Part shown: one piece after another, positions 51,101 to 52,514 of the stretch | Numbering within the stretch: the stretch's first letter is position 1 | Layout of the letters: every line of letters starts with the position of its first letter | Assembly (NCBI GenBank): GCA_030041375.1 | Contig: JASHOA010000048.1 | Location: forward strand, 1-52,514 | Origin: Acetobacteraceae bacterium | GTDB taxonomy: Bacteria > Pseudomonadota > Alphaproteobacteria > Acetobacterales > Acetobacteraceae | Reading direction: 5' to 3' | Length of the DNA stretch: 52,514 bases | Position numbers and translations under genes: made by a program | Notes under the pieces: generated by a model | What the model saw: only the letters and a program-made list of their open reading frames with translations | Told to the model about the DNA's origin: nothing | Databases searched by the model: none

Positions 51101-52514
51101 TGCTGACGGACGAGATGAGAATGCTGTCGCTCGGCGCGCTGATCGGCCCAGCGACCGTCAGGTTGCCCGCGTCGTTGAAGAGGAACAATTGGCCGGCCGA
51201 AATGCTGAACGCCCCAAGTGTGCCGACTTCATTCGCAGAGTCGATCAAGGCGCCGGTGGCGTTTCCGGTGAGCGTCCCCGCCGTGATGATGCCGCCATCC
51301 TGCTCGATAAACCCGCTCGTCGAGAGCAGCACCGTCCCCGTAGTCGGATTGGCGGAAAGATTCCCGATCGGCGGCCCAAACCCGAACGATCCGAGGAAGA
51401 TGCCGTCACTCGCGGTCAGGCTGATATTGTCCGTCGCCGTCACCTGGCCGAGGATTCCGATCTCCCCGTCATTCGCTACCACCGTTGCCCCCGAAATCTC
51501 GCCGGCAAACTGTTCGAAATCCCCCGATGTCGTGAGCGTCACTGTACCCGTGCTCGTGTTCGCGGAAAGATTCCCGCTCGCAAGCGTCCCGAAGCCGAGG
51601 ACGATCCCGCCCGTCCCGGCGGAAACAATGAGATTGCCACCTGCCTGCACAGCACCGTCGATTGTCAGAGTACCGTCGCTCCCGGCGGAAAAGGTGAGAT
51701 TGCCGCCTGCCTGCACAGCGCCGTCGATTGTCAGAGTACCGCCGCTACTGAATCCCGGGATCGCACTCGATGCGGCATCCATCTCCACGTTCCCGTTCGC
51801 CGAAACGGTGACGCCGGCATCGACCGTGACATTGTTCCCGGCCTGCACCAGCAGGGACTGGTTCGTCCCCGTCAGCGAGAGGTTGGCCGAGATTTCGACG
51901 TTGTTGATCGCCTGCAACGTGACATTGCCGGTGAGCGCCTCGATCGCGCTCGCGGAAACCGTATCGGTCGAGCCCGATGTGATGTCCCCCGCGGTGTAGG
52001 GGACGCCGGTCGGACCGACGTCACCGTCGTTGGTGCCGGTCCCCACGATCTGCAGATTGTAGGGATCGAGCAAAATCGTGCCCATCGCCCCGAGCGGCGC
52101 GCCGGTATTCACCGTGCCGTCGAGCGCAAGATTGTGCCCGGAGATCTCGACGAATCCGCCATTGCCGCCAAGAGATCCGCCCTCCGCGGTGATCGCGCCG
52201 TGGTCCGCGGTGGTCACCGTCGAAAGCACCGCGACGCGCCCGCCATTGCCGGCCGCGGTCGCATCGGCGCTGATCGTGGCCCCCGGCGCGATCAGCACCT
52301 GCGCCGCCGTCAACGTCGCCGTCGTGCCCGGCCCGCCCTTGGCACGCGCCAGCGTCGTGCCGACCGCGACCAGCCCGCCGCCCGCCGGCCCCGAGGCATC
52401 GACGCGCGCACCGTTCGCAACGGTGACCCGGCCGGTCGCATCGAGACCGATCGCGCCACCCGTTCCACCCGGCCCCTCCCCATTCGCCGTGAGCGTCCCG
52501 GCGATGCGGATCGA
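48165..52514 (-). CDS. Giant repetitive adhesin-like protein (C-terminal part, open at right edge)
   Basis: The frame is open from the window edge to the stop at 48165, at least 1449 residues, so the N-terminus (where a signal and a filamentous-haemagglutinin secretion domain would lie) is outside. Composition is Gly/Ala/Thr/Ser-rich with no Cys until the last 80 residues. There are endless beta-strand units such as GNLTFSAGSDGTLTIDGAVQ, NLSANPTTGTVLLSTSGF and GSITEQGGFIDAGTLSG, typical of right-handed beta-helix surface proteins. A 386-residue block is duplicated in tandem (APGGEVSIEPFSA and LTSFGSEPIT occur in both), with 22-residue repeats near 51629. The C-terminus has Cys-x7-Cys (NRCVIESTICST), perhaps an anchor. 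Two-partner or similar secretion is inferred. Confidence 0.8.
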   Translation of the reverse strand, partial: SIRIAGTLTANGEGPGGTGGAIGLDATGRVTVANGARVDASGPAGGGLVAVGTTLARAKGGPGTTATLTAAQVLIAPGATISADATAAGNGGRVAVLSTVTTADHGAITAEGGSLGGNGGFVEISGHNLALDGTVNTGAPLGAMGTILLDPYNLQIVGTGTNDGDVGPTGVPYTAGDITSGSTDTVSASAIEALTGNVTLQAINNVEISANLSLTGTNQSLLVQAGNNVTVDAGVTVSANGNVEMDAASSAIPGFSSGGTLTIDGAVQAGGNLTFSAGSDGTLTIDGAVQAGGNLIVSAGTGGIVLGFGTLASGNLSANTSTGTVTLTTSGDFEQFAGEISGATVVANDGEIGILGQVTATDNISLTASDGIFLGSFGFGPPIGNLSANPTTGTVLLSTSGFIEQDGGIITAGTLTGNATGALIDSANEVGTLGAFSISAGQLFLFNDAGNLTVAGPISAPSDSILISSVSISAGGNLVFTGEVNATGGTVMLTSGGSITEQGGFIDAGTLSGSSGGAALFTGDNAIDTLAVIVSDDPPAPPAFSAGGNFTLVNSTPLTLTAPITVPNGDTIAVVTDSLIEGSQTISTEGGSLAIFGALQAPGGEVSIEPFSADVPVALVGTLVGGGTLPAGTLAIDEALLEAITAGTLALTSFGSEPITVSGANQLGNLIDPNTGQTSGVGTLLVAAGGAFSEAAGASLNVGVLSGSAASVALGGANVIPILDQFSSTGGSELTDTSGLTVLGTVSDPTGITLDVASSSGITLGNGTPGQGSLSTNPTSGTVALTTSGFLDQFTGTITAGTLTGSASNAFLDGDNAIATLGAFSVPAGDEIFLNDATNLTLAGPVSAIDGFVSLASAGDLVLSGELNATGGTVVLSAGGGITEPGGAILASVLNGTSGGAALFTGTNTIGTLADVSNSLQSSPFDAFIAGGNFTLVDSTPLTLEAPVSVPAGDTIALATNGLIEGSQTIFTSTGSVAAPGSVTVFGALEAPGGEVSIEPFSANVPVALVGAGTQPAGTVSLDDALLAAITAGTLQLTSFGSEPITISGANQLGNLTDPNTGQASGVGTLLATAGGVLSETGGASLDVGALTGSASSVALNGPNLVQTLHGFTSGSTFSLADGERLAVLGTLSAPGGIALDVAPGNLVVGANGQAGFLTTAAGMNLVVPDGSITVANGSLAADTLSGAASGLAQLGTADVATLGSFSVSGAAGDLSLTSTGALTISGPVSAAFLDIAAPGTLTLSGTIFTTGLPLADQSGANPALPGSVLEVLSGGVFQELGTSVIAPLGGGSATLRIQLPAAGGTASFANLQAGAVNLVLALGPGTATGTMALGGLLVIGTGGSADLFGSVGGITGLAAARVARIEPSISTNYLFNRCVIESTICSTTLVLGQVPPGTPNLLATNGGPSLSPAITLPPIVLLTIPAEIGESWTDIGGFPLPNIARLDF
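51629..51746 (-). repeat. 66-bp tandem repeat inside the adhesin gene
   Basis: Two near-identical 52-bp stretches start at 51629 and 51695 with a period of 66 bp, encoding the 22-residue units GTLTIDGAVQAGGNLTFSAG and GTLTIDGAVQAGGNLIVSAG. Only a few bases differ. Such in-frame repeats can vary in number by slippage and so change adhesin length. Confidence 0.75.

Noticed and set aside
49414-51999. Two long plus-strand frames (368 and 492 codons) rich in Pro, Ser and Val
   Set aside because: They are the antisense of the repetitive Gly/Thr-rich adhesin; absence of stops follows from its composition.

Overview
The window is GC-rich DNA from an alphaproteobacterium. The family Acetobacteraceae or a relative is my inference, from the SufR-SufBCDS-SufU-SufT-SufA order, the class II DAHP synthase, the non-canonical GltX and a DUF6961-type small protein. 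No rRNA, tRNA or CRISPR array was seen. Coding density is high from about 13.5 to 27.7 kb and from 33 to 52.5 kb. The stretches 0-13 kb and 27.7-33 kb are accessory in character, with IS debris, pseudogenes, a low-GC islet and seven copies of one interspersed repeat.

Layout. 0-5.6 kb: an IS66 transposase tail, a cupin gene, the ribosomal pair rplM-rpsI, a divergent IlvD/Edd sugar-acid-type dehydratase, then a 1.2-kb gene-poor stretch. 5.4-8.1 kb: a PEP-CTERM exported protein behind a near-perfect sigma-54 promoter, then broken genes (ISKra4-type transposase tail, gamma-glutamylcyclotransferase-like fragment, DinB-family gene with an internal TGA). 8.1-13.5 kb: sulfotransferase-like protein, secreted phospholipase C/acid phosphatase-like phosphoesterase and a secreted protein of unknown function. 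13.5-21.1 kb (minus): a tight six-gene acyl-CoA catabolic operon. 21.2-27.7 kb (plus): the complete SUF Fe-S cluster assembly operon, preceded by an IscR-type palindrome.

27.7-30.5 kb is an atypical islet bracketed by a perfect 70-bp direct duplication of the sufA 3' end. It holds a metallo-beta-lactamase remnant, a translationally coupled pair of uncharacterised low-GC genes and a DUF4160/DUF2442 pair. 30.5-36.4 kb holds two secreted proteins, a DHDPS-family lyase and a 1093-residue orphan protein with a CRP-like palindrome upstream. 36.7-43.3 kb (minus) is a compact operon: DAHP synthase, nicotinate phosphoribosyltransferase, TonB-like protein, NAD synthetase, glutamyl-tRNA synthetase. 43.5-48.1 kb (minus) carries an AtzG-like small protein, amidase and glutathione reductase, preceded by a succinate-semialdehyde-type dehydrogenase. 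The right end is a very large repetitive adhesin, open at the window edge.

The most notable structure is a 107-bp, two-hairpin interspersed repeat: six full copies and one truncated copy, all between about 0.5 and 33 kb. It is bounded by CTAG/TTAG, often lies between convergent genes, and shows compensatory base-pair changes in its 17-bp stem. One copy supplies the stop codon of the adjoining gene. It looks like a REP/MITE-type element, perhaps co-opted as a bidirectional terminator. The second candidate for something undescribed is the two-gene cassette inside the sufA-end duplication.
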